DNA from: Chara braunii | Taxonomy: Eukaryota; Streptophyta; Charophyceae; Charales; Characeae | Length of the DNA stretch: 20,699 bases | Reading direction: 5' to 3' | Assembly (NCBI GenBank): GCA_003427395.1 | Contig: BFEA01000010.1 | Coordinates: forward strand, 4,703,248-4,723,946 | Part shown: piece after piece, positions 19,551 through 20,699 of the stretch | Position numbering within the stretch: position 1 is the first letter of the stretch | Layout of the letters: each line of letters opens with the position of its first letter | Position numbers and translations under genes: made by a program | Notes under the pieces: generated by a model | Database searches by the model: none | What the model saw: the letters and a program-made list of their open reading frames with translations, nothing else | What the model was told of the DNA's origin: nothing

Positions 19551-19807
19551 TGTCGGAACCGGTGGGTCCCGAATAACTTCCTATCACTTAAGAGCTTGTA
19601 TAGAGTCAATTTGTGCACGACAGAGAAATCAGGAGGAATGGGAAGAGAAACTAGCAAAGGACTAACCTGCCGAGAGCAACGACGCCCCGGGTTGGGAACT
19701 GCAGGGAAGAGCTAGCGGCGGCAGGAAAACGAGCGCAGAGGCTCGAGCGTGGAAGGGCGCAACCTGAGGACAGACGGGGCACTAGATTTCGATACAACAG
19801 AAGCCAA

Positions 19808-20027
19808 TGGGACCGCCAACGGGAGTAAGTGTCGGAGGCCGCCGACGGGACTAAGTGTCGGGGACCGCCGACGGGGATAAGTGTCGGGGACCACCGACGG
19901 GACTAAGTGTCGGGGGCCACCGACGAGACTAAGTGTCGGGGACCGTCGACGCGACTAAGTGTCAGGGACCGCCGACGGGATTAGGTATCGGGGACCACCG
20001 ACGGGACAAAAGTCGGCGGTCCACGGT
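19808..20027. repeat. 26-bp tandem array, about eight copies
   Basis: Units GTCGGGGACCGCCGACGGGA followed by CTAAGT begin at 19831, 19857, 19883, 19909, 19935, 19961, 19987 and 20012 (spacing 26, last 25), with a partial unit before 19831. Each has arms GTCGG and CCGAC around a six-base loop. Confidence 0.93.
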
Positions 20028-20494
20028 GGAACAAATACTAAGGACCAGCGTGGGACAAGTGGCGGGGACTTGTAACATCCCAAGATAAAAATAAAGAGCG
20101 ATGTGAGGAGCAAATAATTAAAGCGAGGCGTACCTTCAAGATCGAGGATCTTGATGGCCAAGAGTATTAGCTCCGCTAGTGTGGTCACTAGTGGGAGCAA
20201 ACGGGGAGGCTGAAAGGAAAAAGAAAAGTGAAGGAACTTGAAGTGGGAGGCATGGGAGCAATCCAAAAAATATCGGATCGCCCCCCCCCCCCAAGAAAAT
20301 TGAATTAAAAGAGAGTCCATGGGAAAATAAGGTCTCCCGGGGTAAATCGGAGTGAGGGAGGTCACTGTGGGAGAGAAATGAGAATAAAAGGAGGCCCCCG
20401 TGGGGATGAGAAGGTCAAAATTGCAGTCCGGGCTGCAACGGGCTGCACCATAAGGAGAGGAAGGGCCAAAACTGAGAAGGAGGGCCTAGAAAAG

Positions 20495-20542
20495 GGCCTT
20501 AATGGCTAGTTGACACTTGGCCTTAACGGCTAGTTGACACTT
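20495..20542. repeat. 24-bp direct duplication
   Basis: Two adjacent copies of GGCCTTAATGGCTAGTTGAC plus ACTT, at 20495-20518 and 20519-20542, differing at one base (T/C). An A-rich, G-interrupted tract follows. Confidence 0.9.
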
Positions 20543-20699
20543 GGCATGCAAAAAGAAAAAGAAAAAAAAGAAAAAAAAAAAGAGGGAGAATAAGACAAAA
20601 TGGGTGAAAGGGAGTGAGTGAGTTGGCCGTCAGTTGGGATTGCAACAAGTAGGGACAAGCAGGTCCCTACTGTCCACAAATGGGGGGAAAAGAAAAAAA

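Larger units (their letters stand above)
3985..20699 (+). mobile_element. Giant Ty3/Gypsy-type LTR retrotransposon, degenerate
   Basis: The domain order protease, RT, RNase H, integrase assigns the element to Ty3/Gypsy (Metaviridae), since integrase follows RNase H. All frames from 4189 to 15658 are on one strand with short gaps. The 5' boundary is not located: no primer-binding site or 5' LTR could be identified, so 3985 is only where coding signal begins. The internal part from there to the purine tract is about 15.5 kb, far above the few kilobases of a minimal Gypsy element; four extra frames before gag, one after integrase and a 3.9-kb satellite-rich tail account for the excess. It carries at least twelve in-frame stops or frame changes across its genes. 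It remains possible that the four upstream ORFs belong to a second, nested or adjacent element. Confidence 0.65.
19551..20699 (+). mobile_element. Putative 3' LTR, incomplete at the window end
   Basis: Begins TGTCGGAACC right after the purine tract. No second copy is found in the window, so its end, its length (at least 1149 bp) and its identity as an LTR are unconfirmed. It contains the 26-bp array, AATAAA near 20087, a C run at 20281-20292, a 24-bp duplication and an A-rich tract at about 20550-20583. Many LTRs begin TG, which is compatible but not specific. Confidence 0.5.

Overview
This is eukaryotic, repeat-rich nuclear DNA. I can support no ordinary host gene. From about 3985 to the right end, everything interpretable is on the + strand and reads as one very large, decayed Ty3/Gypsy-type LTR retrotransposon. 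The reverse transcriptase resembles a lineage I associate with streptophyte algae, early land plants and basidiomycetes. With the size of the element, the splice-type signals and the abundance of satellite DNA, a streptophyte is my best guess, perhaps a charophyte such as Chara. That assignment comes from memory of family style, not a search, and is weak.

Layout. 1-1200 holds tandem repeats: a 91-bp repeat in three copies and a 53-bp minisatellite in about 14 copies. A CT microsatellite follows at about 1319-1400. 1401-3984 has no recognisable gene and may be leader, distal 5' LTR or unrelated flank. 4189-7504 carries four consecutive open frames of about 230-260 codons. They share almost no obvious nucleotide similarity, but their proteins have the same motifs at the same residue numbers, so they are four diverged members of one family that I do not recognise. 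7970-14554 is a gag-protease-RT-RNase H-integrase polyprotein lying in only two frames and interrupted by seven in-frame stops and two frame changes. 14969-15658 is a further accessory frame with a nuclear localisation-type cluster, an acidic tract and a SUMO-interaction-like motif. 15659-19540 is a long non-coding tail made largely of unrelated tandem arrays (periods 43, 40, 96, 58 and 38 bp). A purine tract at 19541-19548 is followed by TGTCGG at 19551, the likely start of the 3' LTR, which runs past the end of the window and contains its own 26-bp array.

How the parts may work together. Gag-pol supplies capsid, protease, RT, RNase H and integrase. Pyrimidine-rich tracts ending in CAG stand just before the first ATG of three frames (the fourth tandem ORF, gag and the 3' accessory ORF). 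This suggests, by inference, that a long transcript was spliced into several messages. The copy is dead or dying: one of the paired catalytic aspartates of RT is Asn, the protease motif is Asp-Gly-Gly, and several stops sit where the paralogues have Trp. The two points most worth following are the four-member ORF family in front of gag and the satellite arrays in the 3' tail, whose monomers keep a short inverted repeat through paired substitutions.
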